Source: Theocolax elegans
Lineage: Eukaryota > Arthropoda > Insecta > Hymenoptera > Cerocephalidae
DNA length: 64,000 nucleotides
Assembly: GCA_026168455.1 (NCBI GenBank)
Contig: CM047425.1
Span: forward strand, 93,995,580-94,059,579
Direction: 5' to 3'
Of this stretch, positions 36,800 through 48,726 are shown piece by piece. The notes beneath the pieces were generated by a model. That model ran no database searches, had not been told where the DNA came from, and saw nothing but the letters and a program-made list of their open reading frames with translations. Made by a program: the position numbers and the translations under genes. Numbering within the stretch: the first letter of the stretch is position 1; the number at the start of each line of letters is the position of its first letter.

Positions 36800-38380
36800 T
36801 TAAATTAAAGGTGATACTCGATTTTTAGAACAAATTAAAAAAATAATTGTAGATGAAATATTGTATATGAATTTATATTACTTTAAAATTTAAAGTTTAT
36901 ATTTTAAGAATTGCACGATACTATATGGATTAAATTATTTTCGTAAACATTATGGTTGGATATACAAATTAACGCATTATTACCCTCATAAAAAATTTTA
37001 ATAGAACAATCACTGAAAAATATTCACTTGCAAAACTTTTACAGAACTGTGGCTAAAGACTTAAAGCTTCGTATTCGCGAAGTCAATCTAATAAAAATGA
37101 TTTCAAAAAATGTTAAAATTCATTGTGAAAATATGATACTTAATTTATTTTAAATTATTAAAAATAATATATTTTGAAGATTCAACCTTTCTATCTTTTG
37201 TTACAAGTTTTCTCCTCAATATTAATTGAGCTATGTTATTGTTATTACTTTATAATAATTAAATTAAGTATAAATTTAATTAAAATAACGTTCTTTGGTA
37301 TATGTCTAAACCTTATTTTCGTAATATTTAACTTATTTATGACAGTTAGGTCATAGAAAACTGATAAATGTTTTTACTTATAAGAGTATTATATACACAT
37401 TATAAGTTATGTCATTGATGTTAGTAAAATACTTATTTAAAATAAAATTATAGAAATAATTATTTTTTAAAATTTTTTCTGCATTATTGTCATACTGAAA
37501 ATAATTGCAATCAATTAATTTTCCTATTAAAATAGCTATAATCAACATGCAGTCAGTTATTAAGTATAATAAAAATTAAATATATTAATTTATAATTGTA
37601 ATCTTCTAATAATTGAAAATTAATTACTATCACAATTTCACAATGATTTTTAACAATTCTCTATTTATGGTCATTATAGTCAAGATTATGTAAGCAAATG
37701 TTTTCGTGGGTGATTTGGAGTTTTCAATACGTTACATATACAAGAATCTAAGAAATAAGCAAATAAAGCTTTGGTATGCACGGCTGGTCATGTCATGAAT
37801 TTGTTTGTCGGAATTTCGAGGGTGATAAATCTGAGATGCTACGGGATTTTTCTTGCATAAAGAAGATTTAGAAGGAACTGAGACACCGATGTTATTGCGC
37901 TTTCAAGAGTAAGGGTGATGATTTATTGCACGGGGATGAAGTGAAATGCAGATTTTTATACATCTTTTTCTTCATTTCTCATCTTCTTAACGATTTTTAT
38001 AACGATTAACTCTGTTCGCCAAAATTTTACTTATAGTAAGTGTTATATACTCTATGTAAAACCTGATTATTTCCAAAACCTATTTATTTAAATTAAATAA
38101 AAAGTGATTTATTCATATGAACGTATATATAGGTGAAACATTACAAATATAAAAGTTACTTCACCTGGTATAATTTTTAACGAATAAGTTGTATATATAC
38201 ATATATGTAGATTTTAATAAACCATTGAAGATCTGTAGAAAAACAATCTAATGACGAAATAATAGTTATTAAGAGTATTACATGACTGTTCATAAAAGTT
38301 AACATAGATCTGAAAATTCCCTAGTCGAAGATAACGCGAGATATTGCAAATTTAAACTTTTTCACAATCAACAAGTAAAT
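36800..38380. other. AT-rich spacer with a compact less AT-rich patch (37690-37960)
   Basis: Most of the stretch is plain AT-rich DNA. The patch at 37690-37960 differs from the other islands: it has little CpG repeat, no microsatellite and mixed, complex sequence. That is how conserved non-coding elements often look, but conservation cannot be judged from one sequence. Confidence 0.4.
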
Positions 38381-39110
38381 AACCTAGCTCCCAGCGTGGA
38401 CGATCAATCACAAACTCCCGGTCGTACCGATCGAGCAACTTTTCCTCTCGTTCTCACCCACATATCACCTAGGAGGACAGGAAAGGAGAAAAAAAGGATG
38501 AAAAGAGGATGAAGAAGAGAAGAAGGAGGAGAAAGAGGAGGAGAAGGAGGAGGAGGAGGAGGAGGAAAAAAGTGGGAAAACCGCCCATCGGGAAAAGACG
38601 ACGACCACGGGGAGTTTCGGCGCGTAAGTGGGACGTCGACACTCTTGGCGTCGGGTTCGCGCATTCATCAAGCAGATTCAAATCTGGAACGACGTCGCTC
38701 GGTGCGATTCCTGATCTTTCGCGAGCGCAAAAAGAAGACCGATCTACGAGTCAGTAAGATAGAGGAAAGAAGAGAAAGAGAGAAGAAGGTAAGATGAATG
38801 GCGTCGGTCGACAGGGAGCGCAGCCCACTTTGTCCCCGACACGGTAGCGCCCGGGCGTGTGGAACCTACGGGATCGTGATTCTTACAGTGGTCTATTTTT
38901 CTTCGGCAATACGGATCGGCCTGATTGGACGATGCTACCGGCTACAACATCCCTCAGATTATATCGCGTTCAATTGTCTCGATGTAGCTGTGGGGTGGCC
39001 GAGCCAACCTCTCTTTTTATATATACCTTAGACCTTACAAGGGAAATCGATTTCACCAATTCTCCTCCTTTTAAATCTTTCGACATATCTATAACGTTTG
39101 GCTAGACTGT
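38380..39110. other. CpG-rich island with long polypurine tract
   Basis: Apart from the purine tract, the island holds GC-rich DNA around 38590-38700 and 38810-38880. Overlapping frames of 68-86 codons on both strands derive largely from the tract (poly-Arg/Lys or poly-Ser/Pro/Leu) and are not genes. Confidence 0.5.
38480..38577. repeat. GGA/GAA polypurine tract
   Basis: Close to 100 bp of almost pure purine, ending in a tandem GGA repeat (about 38546-38566). Such tracts can form triplex DNA and exclude nucleosomes. Confidence 0.9.
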
Positions 39111-39675
39111 ACAGCTTTTTAACTTGAAATGATAAACCCTTGTTTTGCACAACAGGATAATTGATATTTATATCTCAATAGTTAGCAATATTCTAATGTT
39201 CATTCATCATCGACATAATCTTTCAATTAATAAAAGGATAATTTATAGTAAAACAAGACAGTTGACTATGTACGTGTGTGTGTGAGCTAGTCTATGGGTT
39301 TCTCAGCGAAAAATATAACTTTATATAAGTTTAAATTTGGTTACTTTATATAGAGGTCTTCCAACGAGACTAAGCCAAACTTAAAGAAGTTTTCACATAA
39401 ATATTGAATAAAGTTGAATAAATGTCATACGCAAGTTATAAGTATGAGCTCCAAACTGTGTTTCAATTGTTTCTATTCCCGGAATACTCGCGCGATATTC
39501 TTGTATTCTTATATTAATTTAAAATATGCCGCGTATTATCACTGCATTGTAACGCCCGCTGCATTAAAAAAATCTTGTACTATGTACTGGAATCTTCTGT
39601 TACAACAATCACACAATCTCGATTGTTCGTATTCGGTGGCAGTAGCCTGCGCAGGTCGGTAGTCCTTACTACTTA
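39110..39675. other. AT-rich spacer, no feature seen
   Basis: A short GT run lies at about 39272-39283. Nothing else stands out; an 82-codon frame at 39414-39662 has no recognisable content. Confidence 0.4.
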
Positions 39676-40933
39676 CTAGGAGAGGACTATAAACCTGCGG
39701 AAAACGGACAGCTTTACCAAACTCTAGGATATTTTTTCTACTATAAAATTATGAAGAAAGCCGGAGTTATAAATTCTAATGCTCTTTCTTACGATAGATA
39801 TAAAAAAATAACAAAAAACCTCTCCGAAAACCTCTTGAATTTTATCGCTTATAACTCGGAAACAAATAGATATATACCTGAGTAGTTACGACTAGACGGA
39901 TTGATGATCCGGTCCGAACTCGGAATAAAATTCCGGTGCAGAATCCGGAATGTAGAGATGTTTCAGTTTAGTCCGGATATGAGTTCCTTAAATTGATATA
40001 CTGTAAAAATTTCAATTTGGCTATGGAGTTTATAAAATCCTGTATAGATAACAAGAGAGACACTGATATAGTCGGTAAGTGTCCTTTTTCGAAACTCGAA
40101 GATCGCAGGTTCAAGTCTTACGTCAATGTTACGGCAACATTTTTTTCAAAATTAAAAATTATTTTAATTATTCCTACAGTTTCTCTAAACACCGACAAGC
40201 CATCAAATAAATAATAAAATTGTTTTTCATTTATTAAAAATTATTTAAAATGTATCTTAGTGACAAAATTCGGCTCTGATCAGGGCTAATGTACTTATCG
40301 GAAAGTCTGTCCGATTTCCCAGGCCCTACAAAAACCTCATTACATTAAGTGTCCAGGCCAAGTACGGTTGCCGGATCAGGCATGGATAATTATCTTACGG
40401 CATCGGATCCGGCTCAAATTGCTGCCGTAATGACATTTCTACTCGGCTATGCTTCCAAATTTCAATCCGGAAGAAAACTGAAATCGAGTAGGTTTTATTT
40501 AAAAAAGAATTCTCAAATATCTTAATTAATTTGGTCAGAAGCTATGAAAGGAATAAGAATTTAGCGATATTTGGTAAATATTTTGATTTAAGAAATATAT
40601 AAATTTTCAGACCAAAATATCGCTAAATTCTTATTTCTTGAATAACATTTAACCAGATCAAGATATTTGAGCATCCTTTTTGAAATCAAATCTACTCGAT
40701 TTCAGTTTTCCTCTAGATTTGAGTTTGGAAGCATATATATTTATTTGTTTCCGAGTTATAAGCGATGGAAGTCAAGAGTGTTTATATGCGAAATATTTTG
40801 TTATTTGTTTGTATCTATCGTAAGAAAGAGCATTAGAATTTATAACTCCAGCTTTCTTCATTGTTTTATAGTAGAAAAAATATCCTAGAGTTTGGCCAAG
40901 GTCCGTTTTCCGCAGGGTTGGCCCGTCTCCTTG
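39676..40933. mobile_element. Foldback element with one arm interrupted
   Basis: The right arm is continuous (about 40613-40933). The left arm is in two pieces (about 39676-39876 and 40450-40576) that match it in order on the opposite strand. Shared strings include CTGCGGAAAACGGAC near the outer end, ATCGCTTATAACTCGGAAAC in the middle, and AAGAATTTAGCGATATTT next to the 36-bp loop. Without the insertion the element would be about 690 bp. It has no coding capacity and no target duplication was settled. Confidence 0.8.
39877..40449 (+). mobile_element. Nested element with tRNA-like promoter inside the foldback
   Basis: This 573-bp block splits the left arm of the foldback and has no counterpart in the right arm, so it inserted later. 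Its ends are short inverted repeats (CCTGAGTAG at the start; CTACTCGG near the end), and CCGG-rich motifs lie near both ends (GATCCGGTCCGA near 39907; GGATCCGGC near 40405). In the middle, GGTTCAAGTCT (40108-40118) fits a polymerase III B box, with an A-box-like AGTCGGTAAGTG about 40 bp upstream. It may be a SINE-like unit within, or itself, a TIR element. No target duplication was established. Confidence 0.55.
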
Positions 40934-41800
40934 TTAATGAACAAATAGCATCAATCGAACTTAAGTTTACTGGTCAAATTTCGATTCCCGCAACCTACCC
41001 TCCTGTTTAATAGTGACTACCAAACGTGTCAGTTGATCTTAAGTGAAGCTCAATAAGTAAATTTTAACCAATTGCAGTATTAGCAACTGGATATCCTTTT
41101 TTTACATACAAGGTTATGATCAAGATACTTCAGGGAAAGCCGTAGTCCTATACCTTCTGCACATATACCAACATTATGGATTTTTCGTTTTATGCATTAA
41201 ACTTTTGATTAATCCCAATTGTACGAACGTATACCTACATTATATGCAATACACTGGCGGTAATACGACATCCCCTTAATGAGTAATGTCGTGAGAAAAA
41301 CCTTAAAAAATTTCTCATGGACTATAACACTTACAGGTGCACTTGAAGGTTTCTGATAGGTAAATATTTTACCTGCAATTTATAAATTTTACAAAAACAA
41401 TTAAGTAGCTATATGGTGAAGAACTAGCTTCGAAATCATATTTCCATGAGTATAAATCTTTTATTTATTTTTCATTTTTTTTAATATGTGTATCATTTGC
41501 AAAGTATGGCGATACATTTGGGATGGTGTCTTATAATGGTATCTCCATATTCCCAATATATTAGCTATTAAATGTCCAATACATGTTCACCGCATATTGC
41601 TAATAGCGATTTGAATTTCCAATGTATTGGTAATGCATCGATTATAGTATCGATTTTTCTACGGATAAAACCTGTCAAGCCGTGTCAAATTCAATAAGTA
41701 GATTCATCAGTAATACGCTACACGTGGTTAAACAGCACGACATTCGAATTACTATGAAGTCTTATGAAAAATAAGAGAAATAAAACAAAAAATATCGATA
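40934..41800. other. AT-rich spacer with orphan TTAA-type end and CCAAT-like palindromes
   Basis: TACGACATCCCCTTAA (TTAA at 41276-41279) matches the right terminus of the MITE at 13198-13586, but no left end was found upstream. At 41550-41640 the motif CCAATA/CCAATG recurs and includes the perfect palindrome CCAATGTATTGG (41619-41630). No gene was found. Confidence 0.45.
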
Positions 41801-43980
41801 AAAAGGCGTAGTAAAGTGAAAGGCCTACACACGAATTTGCGAGTAAAGAGTAATGTTCGTGAAAACCAATTTACAGGCAAATCTCATCGAGAAAGCAGAA
41901 CACGATTCAAAAGGCTTAAGCGGGTGCAATTTCCCCAACGACTTCTCGCCCTCGGCCTACACACGTACACTCCCCCGCATCGAGCAAGAGAGAGAAAGAG
42001 ACACGAACAATGCGAGAGCAGACCCCTCGAGGTACGGCAATCCATTGCCGACGATTATCGGAGCCGCGCATCGCGCGCGACAAAGCCCCGCGAAAGCCGA
42101 TAATCTCGCCGCCGCCACTACTCCGCTCGATTAATTTCTCCCTTCTTTGTGGGTCGCGCGCGGAAACGTCGAGTGCGCCTTGTCGCCCGGAAGTACATGG
42201 CTTATGCTACCCGACGGTTTCGGGAGTACTCGAGTGGAGAGGACTGATTATCCTAATGCGAGGAACCATGGCTCGCCTGCTTTTTGTTCTCTCTCTCGCT
42301 CTCCCCCCTTCACTCTCTATTTCTTGAGCGGACTCTTGCAAGAATAGTATCTCATTACTTTCGGTCACGGATTTTTCCAAAATTCACTGATTACTTTTCT
42401 GATTTAATTAAATTACCAATGTCTTGGTTTATTTTTTAATATATCTTTATATACTAGTCAATTTTAATATATTTGAGAAATCACATTTTATTAAATTTAT
42501 AACCAATGACAAACTTTATACGTATTTTAGCTACGCAAACTTGGTATGGACATAATTATTTTTTAATTTTTGTATCCTTTTCAATAAACCATATTAAGTT
42601 AAAAAACTACTAAGAAAAAGTATTATTAAATATTTTATATTAAGCAAATGACTAATCTTTAAACGCAAGCTTTTTTTATTTGTCGATATTTTTAACACGG
42701 TAAATTCCATCCATAAATTTATGCTATGATACAAGTTCTTCGATTTGTTACGAATGCTGTAAAGAATACTCAAAATTACCAAGTTGTGATTTATAATTTT
42801 TTTTTTATAATACATATTTAATCTCATTTGAATTGTTGAAACTATTAAATATAAAAATATCATTTTAATTCGATAATATGTATTTTTGGAACATAACGTT
42901 CGAAAGGTACCCGTACGCGATTTCACAAGCAATAAGCGCAAATAAAAGGAAAGCAATCAATCGGAAGAAACATAAAATTGCTGGCAGAAGAAGAGCTTTA
43001 TTACAGCGGACTTTGATCATCGCACCGCGCGTCAATCTCGAAAGCTCTCGTCATTTCCGTTCGACGGAGCAATGCATCACTCCCTCACGTAGAAATCCCG
43101 CGGAGCGCAAATCTATGCGTGTAATCGAAATCTGTCGAGCAGAAGCTTCAAACTTGCAACAGTGAACGTTTTCGATGCAAAAGAAGAGAAAAAAAAAGCG
43201 CCGCCCCAACCAGTAAAAGCTCCGACAGGCATTGCACGGGAATAATAAAAGGCGCCGCACGCGCGAAGATGGCGGGAAAGGGGAAAGATAAATAAATGAA
43301 GGAAACTGGCGTGCACACAAAAGGGGAAGCAATATCCTTGCCTTCGGCTAATGGCGAGTCTGTGGTAAACAGACTGCCGTCTCTGTATAAAACGCCGAGT
43401 GCACCCGCGTTGCATTCTGCATTTGTTCCCTTTTTCTAGCTTGTCTTCGCGTTGACGCGTGTTTACTCGCTCGCTTTGCACGACCTTTCTTTCCTTTCGT
43501 ATTTTTCCGCGATTTTCTACGGCCTTTTGTCACTAGCGCCAACTAACCGGCTTTCAATCAGTCACGGAAAACATTTTTCTCTTTAAAGATCCGTATATAC
43601 CAAGCAAATTCAAATCGTAGATTCTGTTTTATGAATGACAAGTTGGCATTGTTGTAAATTCACCATTGTCTGTTGATTAAAATTGTATACTTCAAAAAGC
43701 GATTTGTAAAAACTTATTTATTTTCTTATATGTACGTAACAAATAAAATATTTTCATTTTAACGAAAGTTTACGGTTCACATAAACAAAAAAAACAATAT
43801 TGTTGTTTTTTTCAATTATTAAATTTCGAAAAGCAATATACAATTTTAAATACAAGAGTACAACGTGTTAATCAATTTCCAACAAGTATGACGAGATAAT
43901 TATAATTTCCTAATAAGTCTGTGAAAAACAATTAAGAAACAATGTTCCGGTATGTTGACGCAAACTCGAACCAAACAGAA
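41800..43980. other. Non-coding: CpG-rich islands at 41800-42350 and 42880-43560
   Basis: Both islands have overlapping frames of 66-122 codons in several frames and on both strands, a sign of stop-poor GC-rich DNA more than of a gene. The AT-rich gaps 42350-42880 and 43560-43980 show nothing, except a short A/T-tract hairpin at about 43788-43813. Confidence 0.5.
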
Positions 43981-44944
43981 TTACGTCGCGTAGTTATATG
44001 CTTCGCTCGAGTTGGTTTTCTCAGAGAGTAGCGCATGCGCAAACCTCGATAAATCGCTTACAACGGCTCACGTACAACGCCCCGCGGGTCGGCATCCCCT
44101 TATTTCGAGCAAGGTGTATACGCTCGTCTGTTTGCAGTAAGCCACTTGATTCAATTTACCTCGTGACACTTCTTTCGACGCACTTTCACCCCCGTCCACG
44201 TTTATTCATTTTCTCTTGCTCTTTTCACGCTGCTTTGTTTCGTTCTTATTTTATTTAATCTCGTGTCACTGATGTTCGAACTTTAATGTCAATTTATCAT
44301 GTTTCGTTCAATTTTATTATTCTTCTTACAGCAACGCGTAATACAGACGTCACTATGAATTATTTGATAGAAATTTTATTAATTCTTAATAATTATATAT
44401 AATCATAGGAATTCAAGTAAAAAAACTATTAGTTAAATTTGTACCGATATCGCTAAATAAATCGCCAATGAAAGAAAAATCGATGAATGCTATTGGATCT
44501 GTCATTGTTATTATAGTACTAATGAAACCATTTTGATATCGCATTTACATAAAATATACACCCTTCAAACTTAATATAAATAGAAAAGAGACACTGAGGC
44601 ATATTGTATAAAAATGTTCATATGTACGTAACGAATGGGTTTAGGTATACGTAAATCGTTATAACGAAATCGTCGGGTCCCCTCAACGAAATGGATACCC
44701 TGCGCTTAAACACCCGCAACTCAATTCCCTAGACAAACCCGAATCATCCATCACAACCCCAAGTTCACGTTTCGCATAAAACAAAGAAAGTTTTCTCTCT
44801 TTCTTTTCTTGTAGAAGGAGCACAAAGTCTCGGCAATGCGCTCCAACGAGACGTGGAAAATTGAGAAAAGCGCTTGGTTTCGCGCAAGACACACGTGCCA
44901 GAAAGGCTTTATACCCCGACCGAAAGAGAGACAGAGACAGAGAT

Positions 44945-44979
<35 letters not shown>

Positions 44980-46140
44980 GCGCGGTAATAGTTCACGAGA
45001 AGGGCTCGCGTAGCGTCGGGGTTGAACCGAGTGATTTAGTGGGGTGACCGCTCGACGACTGACCGAGATAACCCGGGCTGTCCGCGGAACAACCCCATTT
45101 GTCCGATGTCTTCCGCTACAAAACTGCCTCTATCTACTTGGCCCTCCTACCCCTCTCGGCCGGTTGAATAATGGACTTTCTGCGCTAGTGCCGGATACGC
45201 GCGCGATGCGTGAAGAATAGACGTTGACTAGCTGTCCCGCATAAATGTTCGCGAGTCCCCGTTCCGTGTGTGTGTGTGTACTTGCAATCCCTGGGAAAAG
45301 CACAGTTGTAATTTATCATTATATACCTATGTATTTGTGAACCTAACTTGGTGTCCAACAAAGCGCAAATTTATTTTCTCCTTCGCCTATCTCGAGGGTG
45401 GGACCACCTTTCACGCCAATGTAATTTAAGCTCGTACAATGACCTGAGCAGTTTAACTAACATTTATATACTACAAACTTGTTAATAAAGATTGCACCTC
45501 TGGTTATTCTCCTTTTTTTTTTGTAACTTTTTTCAGTTCTGATTTGTAGCTAAGATTTGAGTTGTTTGGGTTTCTTCGAGTTTTACTGCTGCATTTCGTT
45601 TGGTTTGATAACTTTATCATTGCAGAGCAAAGACGGAAGTTTACCTGTAAACAGAAGACTATAATGTCTAGTTTACAAACTTTTTGAAGATTCGTGTTCA
45701 AAAAAAAAATGTAAGATAAGCGATGTTGAATTTAGATTTTGCATAAATACGTTATGTTTAAAATTGTTCGTATATGTTTACGTTGAAGTAATATAATTAA
45801 TCTACAAAAATACATAATTTATTAACATTTATTTTGTTTGTTAATACTTGCATTTATTTAATATTAACGTAAATTGAAATTGATTTAATTAGTCACATTA
45901 AAACAATTAATGTGTTTACTTCATCGGAAATAATGTAAAAACCCTTTTTAATAGAATAATGTAGTATATATAGGTATACTTAAAGCGGTTTATTTAAACT
46001 ATTCAATCGACGAATGAAAAAACGGAATAAATGAATTCACGTTTTTCAGTAGAATCCTTTCCAGTAAATACTCAAGTAACAAGAATCAAGAAAAAAGTAA
46101 CACGAATCAATCGAAATATATTATATACGATTCTTAATGT
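43980..46140. other. Non-coding: CpG-rich islands (43980-44270 and 44640-45450) and AT-rich spacers
   Basis: The second island holds a GA microsatellite and GC-rich DNA at about 45000-45260. No open frame exceeds 86 codons. The spacer 45450-46140 is AT-rich with nothing recognisable. Confidence 0.5.
44935..44977. repeat. (GA)n microsatellite in a polypurine tract
   Basis: About fourteen uninterrupted GA units (44949-44977) follow a purine-rich lead-in. The Ser-Leu run of the opposing frame comes from this repeat. Confidence 0.9.
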
Positions 46141-46906
46141 TCCCAATTATTTGTTAAGGAGAAAAAACGAGTCGAGCCAATCGGATTGCGAATAAAGCAA
46201 AAGGTGCAGCTTTTGAAATTTCACCGACATGCATAATCCAGGAGATAGACAATAAGTATAACGTCGGCAGTTAATTATCGATCGGAGGAGAAAAGCCAAC
46301 TGACCGAAATCGAGAGCAAAACGCATAAAGCGAGTGAACGTTCTCGATGTGTATACAGGTTTCAAAGAGACGACGAAAGAGGAAGAAATGGGGGAAGAAG
46401 CAGGGGGTAAGAAGGGCAAGAGGATAGGGTCGAGAGGATATCACGAAACGGGGCAGAAGAAGTGGAGGTGAGGTCTCGCTAAAGAAGAAAGGAACACGTA
46501 GAGAGAGGGATGTATATGCGGTTGTACGTGTGTGCGCGCGTGTGTGTGTGGGTATACGAGAGAGGTGGGCCGGCGTGGATTTATATCCCGGTGAGGCACT
46601 TTGAGCCATCAGCGGCTCGTTTGAAGTGCGCCGCTCGCGCGCGGACGTTATAAAGACAAACTGTGCTCGCGGGCGAACTGGCCAAGCGAGTCGTCCACCC
46701 CACCTCGGTGGCATAACTCTTCGGGGGAGCCTCTTTCTCCCGGGTTTATAGCGGCCACCGCCGGGTAATAAAGATGGTTCTGCTTATGTACAGCGCCGGC
46801 ACCGGGCGCGCGGGAGGCGGAGTCGAGCTGCCCTCCGTGGGCAGGACTAACGCAAATGACTCTTCCGTGCTGGCAAGATGGCGTACCGCGCACTGCCCCT
46901 CTCTCT

Positions 46907-46946
<40 letters not shown>

Positions 46947-47700
46947 CTCTCTCTCTCGCGCGCGCGCTCCTTCGCGAGCCAGTTTTATATTTAGCGCGCT
47001 TCGGGCCCCCTCTCTTTCTCGCGGTTCGTTTGCCTGACGCTGCTGTCCTCTGCTGGCAGGCAGATACCTGCATCTATATACCAATTATGGACTTACATAT
47101 TTATACATTATATACTCAACCTTTTTTACGGGGATGATCAACCCAGTGAATCATCACCTTCATCGGTGTTTCGTTTAAAACGACATCCCAACCTTCTATC
47201 TTTACTTTACGTCTTTGACGATGACATAGAACTATAATGTTGTATCGTTCATATTTCTTATACCTTTATTTCAAAATTCTTATATACTTACCTTAGTGCA
47301 AAAGTAAATAATTCTGTGGAATAATTAAAAATTATTTATCGAGGAGTAGCGAAATAAACATGCATAATTTTTTATATTAGAAAGAAATTATTATATTTCG
47401 ATGCTGTTTTTTTATCATTTATTATATAATGATGTGAAGCACTTAAATAATATCTTGAACAAATTTCACGAGGATTCGCAACTGACACACCAGATGAATT
47501 TTTTCTAAATATTAAATAAATAATAATTATAAACGTATAATTGAAAAATGGAGATATTAAAATATTATTATTTAATTAAAAATGTAATTTCTACGTATGA
47601 GAAAATGATTGGGTGTGCACAAAATCATAGATTTAAATTGAATCTAAAATAACTGGTGGAAATACTTGTAAACGAACTTGAAACATTTCCTTCTATACTA
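46140..47700. other. CpG-rich island (46140-47230) and AT-rich spacer
   Basis: This is one of the larger islands. Frames of 141 and 147 codons on the minus strand run through purine and CT repeats, with Arg-Glu or Ser-Leu runs, and are artefacts of those repeats. A GT run lies at about 46528-46551. The spacer 47230-47700 is AT-rich with no feature. Confidence 0.5.
46898..46967. repeat. (CT)n microsatellite joined to a CG run
   Basis: Nearly 50 bp of CT repeat is followed directly by alternating CG (46957-46967). A polypyrimidine tract and a Z-DNA-prone run side by side is an unusual junction. Confidence 0.9.
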
Positions 47701-48340
47701 TGCAACGACACGTCAAGCACAGAGAAAAAAGCAAGTAGCTAGACATCCAGCGCCAACTTTAACCCGTCGAGACATTCCAGTAAGGCAGGTCGGTCCTTCT
47801 TTAAAAGCCAAGAGACAAGAGGAGTCAGAATAAAGAAGGCGAGCGGCACAATCGGAATGCTGAGAGGCGCGCTAATACATAAAATAGGATGGACTGGAGG
47901 AGGAAAGGAATTGGCAAAGGAAGCCGTGCGTCGATATTTTGGCTCCCTGGTCTCGTTAAAGGTATGAAGTCGAGCCCTGTCGCGGAAACAGTAGCGGTGG
48001 TCTTTTTCGTATATACATAGACTGGCTCGCGCCCTGCTACATTCGTCAGTCTACACCTTCTTGTATATATATATACGGAGGTCCCATTGTCTTACGAAGA
48101 GTCGGCAACTTCTTTCAAACTCTTCCCCCTTATTCGTACGTAATTCAAATGTTTCCAGCTTCCGCGCGGTTCTGCTCCACCTGCCTACACGAGTTACTCG
48201 CACCCAAACAAAACCAGAAAAACCAAAAGAGAGAGAGAGAGGAGACAGAGAATTCTTGTCTCTTATACTTGTTCTTTTTATCATCTTTTCAACGGATACT
48301 CGAGTAAACATTGATGTATCGAAAGATTGGCCTGGTTTAT
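47700..48340. other. CpG-moderate island with promoter-like signals
   Basis: Complex sequence including GA-rich patches and the TATA/initiator pair at 48010-48051. A 94-codon frame starts downstream at 48061, overlapped on the other strand by an 86-codon frame; neither has a known domain. Confidence 0.4.
48010..48051 (+). promoter_or_regulatory. Possible core promoter (TATA plus arthropod initiator)
   Basis: TATATACATAG begins at 48010 and an initiator TCAGTC lies at 48046-48051 with its A at 48048. TCAGT is the arthropod initiator consensus. The spacing is 34-38 bp depending on which TATA register is used, slightly longer than the usual 30 bp. Both motifs are short and common, so chance is a real alternative. 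Confidence 0.2.
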
Positions 48341-48726
48341 TTTAACAAATATTTTACACTTATGTTTATACATTTAGATACAGATCTGTAGTTTATTATA
48401 TAAGATAGAAAGGTACTTATGTATATTTCCAGCTGTAAATACATCGCGTAAAATATATCACGACTTTGTCGTATTCAGATTAAACGTGTACAAATATATA
48501 AATTTAAGAAGTTGCAAAATCCATTATTTATATATTAGAAATAGTTGCAATTAATTTAAAATAATTCTGATAATAATAAATAATAATTTTTAAAAATAAA
48601 AACACACAGTTTAGATACAAAGATTTATCAAATATATAGTGTGATCTTGAAAGTTTTTCAGTTGTAAAATTTTAAGTATGATGAGAAATTGTAAAAAAAA
48701 ATGCCTGATGGTAAAAAGTTTATCTC
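48340..48726. other. AT-rich spacer, no feature seen
   Basis: AT-rich with no open frame or repeat of note. Confidence 0.4.

Larger units (their letters stand above)
36130..36800. other. CpG-rich island containing a candidate exon
   Basis: A GA-rich patch (about 36283-36300) and a TA microsatellite precede a GC-rich stretch (about 36440-36700), which ends in a pyrimidine tract (about 36705-36738). This is the island with the best coding signal in the window. Confidence 0.5.

Noticed and set aside
46271..47073. Overlapping 141-147 codon minus-strand frames
   Set aside because: Composition follows GA/CT microsatellites (Arg-Glu runs) and pyrimidine bias.
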